A stretch of DNA of 64,000 bases from Mantis religiosa. Its lineage: Eukaryota > Arthropoda > Insecta > Mantodea > Mantidae. The notes below the pieces were generated by a model. It ran no database searches. It was given only the letters and a program-made list of their open reading frames with translations, and had not been told where the DNA came from. The position numbers were made by a program, and so were the translations under genes. Position 1 is the first letter of the stretch. The number at the start of each line of letters is the position of its first letter. The stretch covers positions 179,096,709 through 179,160,708 of the forward strand of contig CM060953.1 of the NCBI GenBank assembly GCA_030765055.1, given 5' to 3'. Of the stretch, positions 32,303-44,370 are shown piece by piece.

Positions 32303-32988
32303 TATAACAACTGCCCAGGCACAGTAATTACTCCGTCTATTTCGTCACAATGTCAAAGAACGCACATGGAGGACCGTGTTGCTGAAAATTGTTAATGGCT
32401 TGTTCGATCTATTTGAGCAGTTAAGCATAACCTGTACAATAAACCTGGAACAAAACACGAAACAAATATAGAGTCATCGGATTACCTCTGTGTTAGTGCT
32501 TTGTTTTATTCGGGGCAGTATTGACAATTTCCTGTTGAAAAGCATGCCATTCCCGCTATATATCGCAGATTCTCGCAACATAAATCCTGTACAGTACACT
32601 GCATTTTCCACTACACTCCTTCCGCAATAGTTTGCTTTATAACACGTTTTATTTCAGCCGTTTAAAGAGGAACTTCTTTAAAAATCGGCAAAGTATGTAA
32701 ACAGAAAAGTCAAACACAAATTGCATTTGTCATATAAGAATAACAAGCCACATTAACGTCATGAAAATTGTTAGAGCCCTTCTAGCGCTTTAAACATTTA
32801 AAAACCTCATGTTACACCCACACTACACGGTTATAAAAGCTCATTTTTGTGTACGTCATGCTAATTGAGATAATGTACAGATATGACTTCATTACATATT
32901 TCCTTGTAGGCGTAGATGTGCATACAGGAGGCAAACGTAAAGAAGAAATCTTAAAAAAACGTATGTCTCTATATGTTGGATTGAAATG
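32303..32988. other. No recognisable feature
   Basis: AT-rich spacer between a mariner and SINE-G. No coding motif recognised. Confidence 0.4.
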
Positions 32989-32997
32989 TAATGGCAT

Positions 32998-33609
32998 CAT
33001 GAACCGAGGCGGGTGGCTACGGCGGCACCGTCTGGAGCCCGCATTCGGGAGGCCCGGGTTCGATTCCCGTGACCGACCTACCTAACCCATAGGCTTTTCG
33101 GGGGTTTTGCTAGGCTACTGCTGGGTAGTTTAATCACATCCTCCGAATTTCCTGTCCCACCATTTCATCTCCATTATCATTTCATATCATCTCTTATCTG
33201 GTGGTCTCTTTCAGGGTAGAAGTGTCAGCGGGAGTCTCGGCGGTGCATGGCAGGATGATATGCTCTGAGGAAAACTACTTTCTCCTCCGGTAGCTTGGTT
33301 GCTCGTCTCCGCTCCTCTGCCGGGACCATTTCGGGACCGCCAGCCAGAGACCTTTGGGGCTCGGCTTCTGGGCTCATTGCCGTCCCACAGTAGGGGAGCG
33401 TATCCGTTGCTCTTTACTGTCAGGGAAAGTATCTAAGTAAACTGCACGGACCCTGCCCTCTGTACTGTCGTATCTCCTTGGGTCTGACGCCCTCTGTCTC
33501 CTTCGTCTCATCCTTCCTTCCGGGAGTGCCCCCACTTGGGGGCATAGGAACTATGGGTACAGCATTGTAGCCTACGTATCGAATCCCCTCCATAATGAAA
33601 TCCTAATCC
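32998..33609 (+). repeat. SINE-G, full-length, 612 bp, with TSD
   Basis: The element has a tRNA-like head with an excellent B box (GGGTTCGATTCCC) near 33056. A long GC-rich body follows, and the tail AAATCCTAATCC is a short CCTAAT repeat. A perfect 9-bp duplication, TAATGGCAT, flanks it at 32989-32997 and 33610-33618. At 612 bp it is long for a tRNA-derived SINE. A 5'-truncated relative lies at 12338-12720. No ORF of note. Confidence 0.88.
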
Positions 33610-33763
33610 TAATGGCATGAGAAACAAAACAATTGTGAATAATTATTTCAGAAACAGTATAATAAAATATTGGAAGCTGAAATAAATAGTAACGAATAAC
33701 TGAGAAGTAGTAAATGCATAATTAATTTGTTTCTAATTCTTAATTCATACCCGTATAAGGTTT

Positions 33764-33925
33764 TCCTTTATATCATAGATTCACATCTCATTCGTAATTC
33801 TAGACTCTCGGGAGGATAGGCAATAATAATGACTAAAGAAAAATGTCCACCTACAGCTGGAATCGAACCTAGGTCCGCTAGCAAGGTAGGCAGGTGCTCC
33901 ACACTACGAGAGCAGTCCATCAAAT
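33764..33925 (-). repeat. SINE-D copy, minus strand, degenerate
   Basis: On the minus strand, GCACCTGCCTACC is followed by B box AGGTTCGATTCC, then ATTTTTCTTTAGTC and CCGAGAGTCTAGAATTACG. This matches the order of SINE-D at 26908 (ATTTTTCTCCGAC, CAGAGTCGGGAAGTATG). Many differences, so an old copy. Confidence 0.6.
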
Positions 33926-34264
33926 TTGATTCGACGTAAAATGAGGGTCTCAAGGAGACCTGCATTCGCCAATTATATATTGTGATTTGCTCATCAGTAA
34001 TGGGCGGATTCCTATGAGATATTTCTTATAATATCCTGAAGATGGAAGAGATGTACGCTCCCGAAACGTCGATTTCTAATCGTCTTTTTACCTGGCTTGC
34101 TTCCCGAGTAGACCTCGAACATATAATATTATTAATAAACTTATTTGTAAAGATCATATTTTTGTCTTTTTAGGTCACAAATTCATACATATTTCTCTTT
34201 TTTAGGTCACAGTGATCCACCCCTACTTATCAGCATTATGCAATACTTACAGAAAAAGGGAATT
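33926..34264. other. Spacer; Penelope-like GAAACGTCG phrase
   Basis: CTCCCGAAACGTCG near 34050 resembles the phrase often found at ends of Penelope-like elements, but there is no other evidence for one here. No gene recognised. Confidence 0.3.
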
Positions 34265-34411
34265 GCCCGCCTCTGTAGCTCCCAAGTTCCTTATGCTGTA
34301 AGACAAATGTCAGGTAACTCTAAGGTCTATGGGCTCAATTGAGTATCATTTAACCCATTTCGTTCATCGTCCGATATGACTTAACGTTGGAGGACACAAT
34401 AAATTAAAAAA
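34265..34411 (+). repeat. SINE-A copy 5, internally deleted
   Basis: The head GCCCGCCTCTGTAGC joins almost directly to the 3' half (CAAATGTCAGGTAACTC ... CGATATGACTTAACGTTGG). About 95 bp including the B box are missing. The 3' end is complete. Confidence 0.8.
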
Positions 34412-35405
34412 TAACCAATTTAGCAATTTATGGACAGAAAATCCTACATATGCATTTTATTCAAGTTTATATAAAATTTTATCAAACAGCCAAAACTGCA
34501 TAGAACCAGTTTTGAGAAAATAAAGGTTAATGAAAACGTTTCTTTGTAAAGCCTATTTTGGGTTGGACTATTTTCTTACAAATATTAGGGCCGTATCATT
34601 GAAATCCATTCTGCATTTCTTTTTACCATTCGAATTTTTTCTACAAAAAATTATAAAAATATTTTTTTTTTTTTTTCGTTTTTAAGTGTTAGAGTAATTA
34701 CTGTAACAGTTTCTAATCCAGAGATTTGATTGATTCACTGCACCCGAAGTGAGGGACGCACATTTTAAGTTATAACTGTGCTGATCTAAACGCGTGTAGC
34801 AAACATTTGACTGAGCAATTCCATATTTCATGATTAAGTTAACTAGAGCCGACAAAGCTTCGAAACATCACGCAGACATTTGTTTACCCAGCCATGGGGA
34901 AAGCCACAACCCCTAAAATGTGTTTATTTCTCTCATTTCGGCAATTTGCCTCGCTTCTCCCGCCTAGCCAATGTGCTCCCTTCCTATATTCGTTTTGGCA
35001 GAGTCTGCCCGTTTTATTTGCGACATAAATAACTTGGCAGGCGTGTCATATTTTAACTGGCGCGGTATGGTAAGCCTGTGAGGTGCAGAGATTCAGCTTA
35101 CCGTTTTAATATTTCACTGTCGCGAAATGAGATGAGAAAGCAGATGCTGGGAAAACTATACGGAGCTTTCCACCATTTGCATCTGTTTTATTAATATGTC
35201 CCTCGCTGAATTATTTTACAAAATATTAAACATAAATTATTCAAAAGCTTTGGAACTTCGCTGGAGTAAAGTGCTGTCGCAAGACATAATAAATTATGCC
35301 TTTCCTTAGCCGTAGTGTGTCTATCGGTACCAAATATAGCTAAAACAAGGCATGCCTCGATCCCAAACCTCTTAGAAGCATACAATCTTCCAAAATCATG
35401 ATACC
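34412..35405. other. No recognisable feature
   Basis: AT-rich, with a T-run near 34662. ORFs are short and without known motifs. Confidence 0.4.
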
Positions 35406-35605
35406 ATCATCATCAAGAACCTTCAAGATAGGGCAGATAGGCCTGTTTCGGCTCAAAAGGGATCTTCCCAGCGTCTCCGTTATCTTCCAACATCTCTAAT
35501 ACCAACTGGTTTATACTGCAAGGCCTGTTTGGTGAGTCTTTCTTCTGGCATTCGAGAGAGATGATCTTGCCATTTCAGTTTGTACTACCTGAGTTTGTCA
35601 TTTAA
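35406..35605 (-). pseudogene. LINE ORF2 extreme C-terminus, minus strand
   Basis: One minus-strand frame reads KWQDHLSRMPEERLTKQALQ and continues YKPVGIRDVGR, then RRRWEDPF. This is the conserved end of a LINE ORF2 (basic RR-W-D module), comparable to 40930-41060. A stop falls inside the DVGR-RRR stretch. Confidence 0.6.
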
Positions 35606-35739
35606 AGTAATGTCATTAAAGTAAATATTATTTACTATGCTTGCAACAGAAACGTTAAAATGTTATTGCAAAGTTTAAAAATTGCCTCTCAATTAAATTT
35701 CAATTTATTCCAATTTCAGTTGTTGTGTTAATGAAGAGA

Positions 35740-35885
35740 TATTTTATGCCTCACCCGTACGACCTAGAGCAATCAAATATATCTTCCTAGGATAAGAAAA
35801 TTTCCTTCTCCCTGGTCGAGAATCAAACCCGGGATCTCCGAGTAAGATTTGAGCTCGCTGATCTCTCGACCACAACTGTTTGTTC
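35740..35885 (-). repeat. tRNA-like SINE head, minus strand, family unknown
   Basis: On the minus strand a B box GGGTTTGATTCTC follows a tRNA-like segment with the order TGGTCGAGAGATCAGCGAGC. No second copy exists in the window and the 3' end is unclear. Confidence 0.4.
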
Positions 35886-37629
35886 TTGTGCTCAAAAGAA
35901 AATAAAAAGAAACAAATATGTCTCCAATACGGCAATTCTAAAGAGTTTAAATGTGCATCATGGAATATTTTCATAACACCTAAGGCTGGAAACAAACTGC
36001 GTATTCTTCTGAGTTCTGCTTTCAAGCACATAGATGTTTTTTCTAAATGACTCTTATTGTGCCCCTCAAAACGTGTATTTACTGTGGAATATTGATACTA
36101 AATATTTGCAATATACGGCGGATAGAGGAAGTAATGATTTGCCGCACAGATAGGAGTAACCAGGATGTACATATCCTCAAAGTAAATGTCCTCCACTACC
36201 TCTAAAAGCGGCAGCAGTGTTTGTGTAAAGCGTAGGTTTCGAGAGCCCCAGTGCTTGATTTACCGCTTGCATTTGTCTGAACCACGTTTCTGCTTCAAGA
36301 CTGCATTACTGCGTCCTTAACCTTTATTTGTTCATGAAGAAGCTATTTATTACACTTCTGATAATTTTGTGAACTTTTTAATTGCTGTGAAACTGGCCAT
36401 ACCTCACAGATAAAATAACACAGTTCGATTTGCTAATTTTTAATGAGAAAAGTCCTAAGCTCCACACAATACCCTAGATGACGTTATCAGTGGCTGCAAT
36501 CTATGGACCACCTGACTATAGTGGTAGAGGAAAGTTCTAGAATGTCTCAAGATATCATCTTATTAAAAAGAGACAAAGTGACCCCTCCTTTTCTTTTCTA
36601 GTTCAGTAATTAACGAATGAGTTGACGGAACAAGCACAGGTATAGTTAGTCATGTGTCAATTGTCTGATGGTTGATGTCATCACACAAAAATGGCTATTT
36701 AAAAATATGATGCACCATAACAAAAATTTATTATTTGAAGAAATGAAAACCGGAGACGTGAATTGTGAATTGGACTCCCAACCATCAAATTTATGTTAAC
36801 AGACTGGATTTCCTTGGAAACAATGTGTTTAAATTCTTAACTTCCTTATGAGTAAACATTGAATAGACGTCAAAAACAAACGATAGTGAAAATCTGTTTT
36901 TGAAGACCTTATACTCCTGTAAACGTATTATATATGGAAGGTACTTTGTTGCATTGATTATTTCCCTTTCATAGCAACTAACACGTAGAAGTTCTCTCAT
37001 AACAGCTGGATTCGTGGATATCAGATGTTTTACAGCAGTAAAGCACTAATGAAAATGCCATGTCCGAGAGAACTGCTGAAGCCATTCTGTAATCAAGTTG
37101 GAGGGCAAAGGTAGACTAAAACACTCCGTGTAACTGAAGGGAAGCCAAACAGCTGTCCAGAAATGTATCGAACAACCCAGGAGTACTAATCCATAACGTT
37201 CCATAATAATAAACCCACCTAGCAACAAGTTAGTCTTCTCACATTATTTAAGTTAACCTTTTGTTGAACTCTGGGTTGAAATCTAAAGCTGAAATTTGTG
37301 CCATTTGGTTTTCCCAACCAAACTTTCAAGTTGAGAGATTTTACATACACGAGGCTTCCTACAGCAGACCGGATTGAATGACTCGGAGTTTGTTGAGGTT
37401 ATGTATTAATAAAGTCGGGTATTAATTCAATTTAGAAAGGCTTCATCTCATTGTTAAGGATGATTGTCTCTTATTTCAAGCATGAGATAGAGAGAATCCC
37501 TATAAACCCCCCGTCGTCGGGATCCAAACTTTCTGTAGAATTTGCATGCAGAAACCCCCTTTAAGCTCAGCTCACGATTCCTGCAAAACTTCTGACGCAA
37601 TAAGTTTCTTTTCCCTCGTGCAATTCTTG

Positions 37630-37679
<50 letters not shown>

Positions 37680-38141
37680 ACTCTGCTGTGTTATCATAAG
37701 CAATGCAAAGACAGGATAATTTATCTGATAACACTCGTGATATCAATAGGATGTTAGAAAAAATGTAACAAATTATGATAATAATTTGTACTTTCCTGCG
37801 TTTTTTAAAATCAAATCACTATTATGTCAGCTGCTAGATCAAAGCAGAGTTAATCAATAATCGAATGTGTGCTGCCTATGCTACCAATAGTGTGAATGGC
37901 AAAATAGTTAACTTCAAAATAAAGACGTTAAGATGACACAATAAAAAACATTTTATTCAATAACATAATATGAAGACTGATACTTTTGGAATATGCATTG
38001 ATTACAACACATTTTTTTTTCAAAATTTACTCGTTTTCGGTAGGATTAATCGAGGTTGAGGAAGTAGGATTTGCTTATTTGTTCGTAGCAACGACAACAA
38101 TCAAGATGAATGGCATAACTTACTATTCAGTGCATACTGAC
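35886..38141. other. No recognised gene; 49-A run
   Basis: A run of 49 As lies at 37630-37678 and could be the tail of a retroposed sequence; no TSD was identified. ORFs at 36791-37000 and 37046-37228 (minus) lack known motifs. Confidence 0.4.
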
Positions 38142-38358
38142 AACCCGCCTCTACCGTAGGTGGTGACGTGTCTGCCTCCACTCTAAGAGATCCCCCGTCA
38201 GGTTGAGTTATGGATAAGGTTTTCTTTTTCCATTGTTTTCCCTTAAGCTGAAAGATGAATGTAGGGTAAAGGTCTATGGTCCAGGGCTCATTTGAATCCT
38301 TTCACTCATTTCATTCATCGTTCTACATCACTTAACACTGAAGGATGTTAGTTTAAAA
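38142..38358 (+). repeat. SINE-A copy 6, degenerate
   Basis: Recognisable SINE-A order with head CCCGCCTCTACCGTAGG, a partly deleted B-box region and 3' half GATGAATGTAGGG ... CATTTCATTCATCG. Old copy. Confidence 0.75.
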
Positions 38359-38498
38359 CAGTTGTGTACTGACACTGCGTATTACGGCTGACATTTTATC
38401 AACAGCGTCTCAGAAACTTTTATTTACCTGGGGAAAATCACAACTCAAGGGAACTTAGTTAGCTAGCTTCCAAATAAAGGATAGCATATAAATACAAG

Positions 38499-38499
<1 letters not shown>

Positions 38500-38545
<46 letters not shown>
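38500..38545. repeat. (TA)n microsatellite
   Basis: About 23 uninterrupted TA repeats directly abut the LTR remnant that follows. Confidence 0.95.
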
Positions 38546-38547
<2 letters not shown>

Positions 38548-38900
38548 ACTTTATGGGTTCGTAGAATTAAAAGTTCAATTTGCAGAAATTCAAAATGTTC
38601 TTTATTTCCGTAGAAATAACACTCTGGTCAATTCTTACCGTAGCAGAATTACGTCACATACACAATTACAATCTACCAAGGTCGTTGAGCACAACAAAGA
38701 GCTCACACCAGTTTCAATTACTCTCGCTACGACTCTGCTTAGGACTCCAACGCTGACGTGTCGCGATCTCTTCTATATACTCCATTAATAAGTTTAGAAT
38801 GTTCTGTAACAAACAAGAAATCGGATGTTCTTTAAGACGGCACTAGACGAAACACGAACGTTCCAGATGTCTAACTTTGTGTCGGCAAGCCTTTTATCTT
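38546..38900 (-). mobile_element. LTR remnant of the TGTCACC family, minus strand
   Basis: The reverse complement of 38546-38610 reads GAATTTCTGCAAATTGAAC and ACGAACCCATAAAGTCA, matching the U5-like end of the LTR at 62488-63219. The ACACAATTACAATC block near 38660 matches 56600-56615. The far end with TGTCACC is not found, so the left part in LTR orientation is lost or too diverged. Right boundary is approximate. Confidence 0.6.
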
Positions 38901-39810
38901 CACGCTATATTTATCTGCAGACTCTTTATCTTGCCCTGCACTATCAATTAATTTAATTCATCAAACTACTGTTTCTGTTTTTCTGGACTGTTTGGTAGTG
39001 TGCTGAAGTTAGCTTTGAATATATCTATGGTGAAAACAAATGACGATAGCTAACAAATGCGAGTAAAAGTATAAAACAACAAATATTAGGGGAGTAATAA
39101 ACACAAAAACTAGAAAGAGCGAGGATTTTTTTGGATGTAAAAATGCTTATCACGGTTCTCTTCGGAAGTAAAGTAAAGGCGGTGGTAAAATATCAAGCCT
39201 GTTTTAAGAAGCCTCGGAGCAAAATTAAGCGGTCTTTCATGCACATTATTGGGGATGCTGAGAACCATATTAATTTAAGGCATTCATGAATAAAATCTAA
39301 ATATTTCTGACAAAATTTTGAGACAAACAGCCATGATTAGTTTAAACACGTCGTTTCGTACCATCTCATTGGTCGGAAGTGGTATGCCTTAGTAAGAGAG
39401 CGATAGTTCGATAAAACGTATTCCTGTAAGAATACTATAAGATGAACGACTATGACTGATCTATATTCGTGCATTGTTAAACATTATAGGTCAGTATTAA
39501 TAATCAACGTTATTCCAAACTCAATTCTGAAACAACTGAAATCTGTAAACATTTATTTACATATCGCAATCTACCCAGCTGCAGTGATTTTGATTAATCA
39601 GCAACGAAGAAAAAACAGTCTCCTAACATCTCTGAAGCTAGCATCACTAAGCAAAGCTCCGGTACAATAAAATAAACAGAATCTACAGTTAGCTATTTCC
39701 TTACTTTGGGAGCAAACCGGGGTTGTAATCCTTAATAAAATGTAAGTAGAGGTGCACCTGCCCCGCGCTAGGCCATTGTTGAAAGCTTTTCTGTGTATAA
39801 ATCCGTATTA
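38901..39810. other. No recognisable feature
   Basis: AT-rich sequence with short ORFs, no motif recognised. Confidence 0.4.
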
Positions 39811-39814
39811 CAGT

Positions 39815-40437
39815 GTGATCCATATAAACCTGAACCATTTCAATAGGCCTTAACTCTTGAACCAATAATAGGACACACACACAACTTTGGGAGAATATAA
39901 TACACAATTGGGAGACTATATTACACTATTTACATCTCAGAGAAAATGTTGGAAGTGTCCTCCACCAGCATCTATACATGTTTGCACTCGTCTCACCATA
40001 CTCTCTGAAGTTATACGGATAGTATCCTCGCCAATGTTACTTATTTCGGTTCGAATGGATTCCTTGAGAACATAAATTGTCCGTGGCCTATTCTTGTACA
40101 CTCTAGCTTTTAAATACCCCCACAAGAAAAAATCCGGTGAGGTTAAGTCAAGGGATATGGGAGGCCACAGACCTTTTGAGATTATTCGATTATCGAAGAA
40201 ACTTGTTACAAGTTCCATGGTGTCAGATGTATGCCACGTTGCTCCATCTTGCTTGGAAATAACCTTCTCTCAATTCGATATCATCTCCGTAAAACTTGAG
40301 AGAATATGGCGAGACGAGTATAAACATGTATAGATGCTGGTGGAGGACACTTCCAACATTTTCTCTGTGATGTAAATAGTGTAATGTAATCTCCCAATTG
40401 TGTATTATATTCTCCCAAAGTTGCACGTGTGTCGTAT
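39815..40437 (-). pseudogene. IS630/Tc1-like transposase C-terminal fragment in a fold-back
   Basis: On the minus strand, 40218-39937 reads GLWPPISLDLTSPDFFLWGY, KARVYKNRPRTIYVLKESIR and CIDAGGGHFQHFL. This is the catalytic and C-terminal part of an insect transposase of the WPPRSPDLTP-DFFLWG type. Upstream, LKFYGDDIELREGYFQ joins not to the rest of the gene but to an inverted copy of its own 3' end: 40287-40437 is the reverse complement of 39868-40018. The copy at 44371-44880 has the normal arrangement. Confidence 0.8.
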
Positions 40438-40798
40438 TAAGTAAAATATATCTTCAATTTCTCTTTGAATGGAAGTCTTCGCGAGTGTTTATATTTCACG
40501 CAGCTGATAAGGATTTCCGTACAACATTAAAGGCCTACGGCTCTAGATGTTTCCTGTGGTTGTAAATGTTTTTCAGAGCTAATTCGGCTTAGCCTTCAAC
40601 TGAGTGTAATGCCACGTGTTGAGACCCATCAGCCAGACTAATAACCTCTTACCAAGATCCCGATATCAACATGGGAATCTGGTCCCAGAGGTATTCCTGA
40701 ACATATGGACGACGTTGCATGAGAAAATAGAACATGATGGGAATGACGTATAGAACGATATGAAGGGTTGTAGAGTATTTTAATGGCCAACTGGGATT
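40438..40798. other. No recognisable feature
   Basis: Short spacer with no coding motif, ending at the LINE tail microsatellite. Confidence 0.4.
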
Positions 40799-40890
40799 TC
40801 TTCTTTTTCTTCTTTTTCTTCTTCTTCTTCTTCTTCTTCTTCTTCTTCTTCTTCTTCTTCTTCTTCTTCTTCTTCTCCTTCTTCTCATTC
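40799..40890. repeat. (TTC)n microsatellite, expanded LINE 3' tail
   Basis: About 75 to 90 bp of TTC repeats with TTTTTC and CTCC interruptions. On the minus strand this is (GAA)n, directly after the stop of the LINE C-terminus at 40918. It most likely began as the LINE tail. Long poly-Arg/Lys and poly-Phe ORFs here are artefacts. Confidence 0.85.
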
Positions 40891-41187
40891 TTCTTCTACC
40901 TCACGGCTTTGTATTGTTTAACCCGTTCCGGCTCCAAATTGGTCTGCCCATCTTTTCTTCGGTCTTCCCTGGTTTCTTCTTCCTATAAGTTTATAGTTTA
41001 AGGCTATTTTTGGTATTCTGTTATTATTATTATTCATCCTCTGAACATGTTCTTTCCATTGATTTCTATATCTTTCAATAGTATGGTTTATTTCTTCTAC
41101 TTTTAATTCTGTCCTAATATCCTGACTACGTTTTTTTATCAATTTTGGTATATCCAGCTATTGCTCTAATGAATTTCATTTCTGATG
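40891..41187 (-). pseudogene. LINE ORF2 C-terminus, minus strand (right part of a split LINE)
   Basis: The minus frame 41142-40918 reads RSQDIRTELKVEEINHTIER, then NQWKEHVQRM and GRRNQGRPKKRWADQFGAGT to a natural-looking end. Upstream, SEMKFIRAIAGY near 41180 in a nearby frame completes the module. The LINE continues at 41642-41925 after a 448-bp insertion. Confidence 0.8.
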
Positions 41188-41641
41188 ACTATTATTTTTT
41201 TTTATTTATTTATTGTTATCTGAAAAGGTTCCCAGAGCCATAGCTCATGCTAGGGAACAGTACAAAAATATATAAAATGATGGCAAACAGCCCTTGACAA
41301 TACTTATATTACATTTTTAGAGTAGGAATGAATTACCGTACAAGAATGACATATATGAAACATACAAAGATACAGACATTCACTATAACTCAAGAAATAA
41401 TAGTAACAAAGAACTTACAGAAAAATAGAAGCTACATATTCTATGGGAAATTAATCCATATTAATTTTTAAACAGTTCAGCTTTCAAACCAGCTATAAAT
41501 GTGTAACACTTTATCAGCTATCATATATGCCTTCAGTAAATTTTCAGCAACTTTCCTTTTAAAACCTTTTATGTTCCTGCAGCCTTTCAGTTCCAGTGGC
41601 AGCGCATTAGTTGATAACGTGTGAGGTTAAGCTGTACTATT
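41188..41641 (-). mobile_element. 3' end of another LINE inserted in the LINE
   Basis: On the minus strand a short coding end (NALPLELKGCRNIKGFKRKV near 41600) is followed by a 3' UTR. The tail is AATAAATAAATAAAAAAAA, typical of CR1- or Jockey-like LINE ends. ACTATT occurs at 41188-41193 and 41636-41641 as a possible target duplication. The host LINE reads coherently on both sides. Confidence 0.65.
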
Positions 41642-41925
41642 CTCGTACTATTTCTTTTTGTTAATGTCCATGTTTCTGATCTATAGATCAGAGTTGGTAT
41701 TGCCATTGTTTTGTATAGTTTTATTATAGAGTCCTTTATTGTTTTATTTTTGAATGTTCTATTTATTGTGCCTGTTATATAGTTAAATTTATTTATTTTC
41801 TCTATTATATCAGCTTCACCTTGGTACGAGACATTACATCCTTAATACTTAAAGTGTGATTTCTGCTCAGTTATTATGTTATCTAACACCATTTTTGATC
41901 TTACTGGATTAATTCCTTTAAATGC
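41642..41925 (-). pseudogene. LINE reverse-transcriptase fragment, minus strand (left part of the split LINE)
   Basis: On the minus strand: NPVRSKMVLDN, then an FKY-GCNV motif with a stop inside, FNYITGTINRTFKNK and LYKTMAIPTLIYRSETWTLT. The last is the KT-A-P-L-YGSE-WTLT motif of insect LINEs. It is closely related to 49560-49800 and continues at 41187 after the nested insertion. Confidence 0.75.
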
Positions 41926-44369
41926 AAATAAATAAAGTAGATACCATTATATTATAACAATGCAATGCGACGTAAGCACTGTAATGAACATCATTATTGT
42001 TTGGCATGAATGCGTGAACGTATATTTGAAATTACTCAGAATTGAAACGTAAACATTTGACATGACGTGGTAAAAGAAATATGTACTCTGAATAAGCCAA
42101 AGTGTTTGTTAAATTCGATGAGAGGAAACGATACACTTCTTGCTATTCTGGCAGAACGTGTCTGGTCACATTATATCTTTGTTTATGAATGGTTCGTAAG
42201 CTCTATTTACTCTAGAGAGTTCAAAGCAGCATTATTCAGTTACTCTTCCATGAAAAAGTGTATCAACTGGATCAATGAGACGCGATCCACCTGCCCCCCG
42301 CCTTACTACTGCTACAACAATCCAACATAGTTACTGTGGGCTGAAATTATGTTGCCAACAGAAGTAATATTTTAAACTGACGTTGAACGACTTATTCACG
42401 AAGAAATTCACAAGGAAAACAACAAGACTGGGAAAACTGCGTGAGACATCAGATAATATGCATGCTAGACTTTAATGATTAATACAGTAAGCAATACTAA
42501 GCTATTATTAAAAATGCCCATGGTATTCAAGTGAAACGTGATCTTAAGATTGCAAAATTAATTTCATTTATTACTATCCCTAGTTATAAACCACTAAAAG
42601 TAAGATTATAAAGGTATAAAATATATTTACCACAGGAAGTTCTTACAGATCACCAATTCTACTGACCTGAAACGAAAAAAAGAATAATATGCATGAGATT
42701 GTGATTTTAAATTGAACCATGTTTTTTACAATTTATGAGTATTAAATTATCTTTAAAACATTAAAGGAATCAGGGAAAAAAAATTATGAGTTTTGGAAAG
42801 TAGGTATTTCAAAAGGTATAAAATAATAAAATCCCAATAATATTTCAAAAATTGGTGAAACATTTCTAAGTTTGCCGATTCCTTTAGACTTGACATACAC
42901 TATTAGTTTCTCTGGCATTTAATTGTAGTAGGCCGTGAAAGTAGTACATCTTCACCGAAAAATTCTATATGAAATTATTACAAGAAATGCATTATTCAAG
43001 ATTCTTCAACCAAACGTGCATGTTCTCTGAAGAATAAAATAATTCACATTTCAAAATTAGTCATGAATGAGTCAGAATAAGCGATAAGAAATATATTAAA
43101 CAGTTTTCAGCAATATTAAGTAAATGAATGAACCAATCAAAGCATGTCTTATCTCTTACGGTTCTCCAGGATACAAAATGCAATCGAAATTACCTCAACA
43201 GACTGCTCTCACTTGTTTGAACCCTTCATAAAGATAGGAAACATACATAGAATAATTAAGACATGTTTGGAAAAATTAAAAGTATTTTAATGTAAGAAAC
43301 AGATACGATTTCTAACTTCAAACTGTTTAGAAATCTTAATAGGCAACTGGTGCGTATTCTAGGGCTACGTATTTCTTCCTAAGATTCTTTTCTTAGTAAA
43401 CAAAAATAGGAATGTACGTTTTTCCTGATTTAAGAAAAAGTCAGATAAATAGTAAATATTGTATTTAAAGATACTGTCTAAAATTTCGGTAAAGAAATGT
43501 TCAAGAAACCCAAATTACCTTACACATGGAAATTTGTGTTTGTTTTTATTTATTTATTTTCTCAAATACTGCTTCTATTATTTTGGCTAGTATGTCACCT
43601 GTGTAATTCAACTATTGATATCGAAATGTTAAAGACAGAAACTAAAATGTCCACTAAATATTACTGATAAAGCAAATGACACTACCAGAAACCAAACACT
43701 TGCAATGTTGAGGGTTTTCTTTCCTCGCCTGCCATTGTTTCTGGTCTCACAAAGGACTGACCATGCCCCAGTGAAACGTAATCCTGAATGCGTGCTTCAC
43801 CTTTTAGTGAAATTTTAGATTCACATGGGCATTACGCATGTAATACTTGATCCGGATTAATGTCCCCATCGGGCCGCTCTTTCTCCTGGACGTTACTTTG
43901 TCCGAGAGGGTCAGCCATTAGGCTCGGCAAATAAACTTTATTATACTACCATTTGCTTGTTGATGTCCTTCCGTTTCTTTCTCTACTGTTTGTTCTTCCC
44001 ACAAAACTGATCCCTTTCTACAGAGCAGTCGTCAAGTCGCGTTCGGAAAAAACGGCTGGACGTTCGTGAACATTTACCTATAGCACTCTCAAAGGATTCG
44101 TATCAAATTAAAATATATATATATGGACATTTACATAACTTTCTCTACCCATTTTTCGACAAACGGTTCTTACAAAAGTTTATCCTTTTATCCACTTTAC
44201 ATTAATGGCAACAAAAACTTGCAGAAATGCTTTTTATTACATGTTTACTTGTAGGTACAGTGTAAATAAGAATATGTAATAGACTTAGGTGATAATAAAA
44301 TGTTTCAAGAATATATCATCAACATATGATTGTTTTGAAATTCCACTCTTTTCATCAAAATAAATAATA
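41926..44369. other. 2.4 kb AT-rich, no recognised feature
   Basis: An 87-codon ORF at 42067-42330 shows no motif I know. No SINE, LINE or transposase signature was found. Confidence 0.4.
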
Positions 44370-44370
44370 C

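Noticed and set aside
34030..34130. Second Penelope-like element end (GAAACGTCG phrase)
   Set aside because: Only a short phrase matches. No RT or GIY-YIG sequence lies next to it.
36791..37228. Possible exons of a membrane receptor on the minus strand
   Set aside because: The two short ORFs are hydrophobic in places, but I see no receptor signature, and splice sites could not be tied to a reading frame.
40649..40888. Poly-arginine and poly-phenylalanine ORFs
   Set aside because: Both are translations of the (TTC)n/(GAA)n microsatellite.
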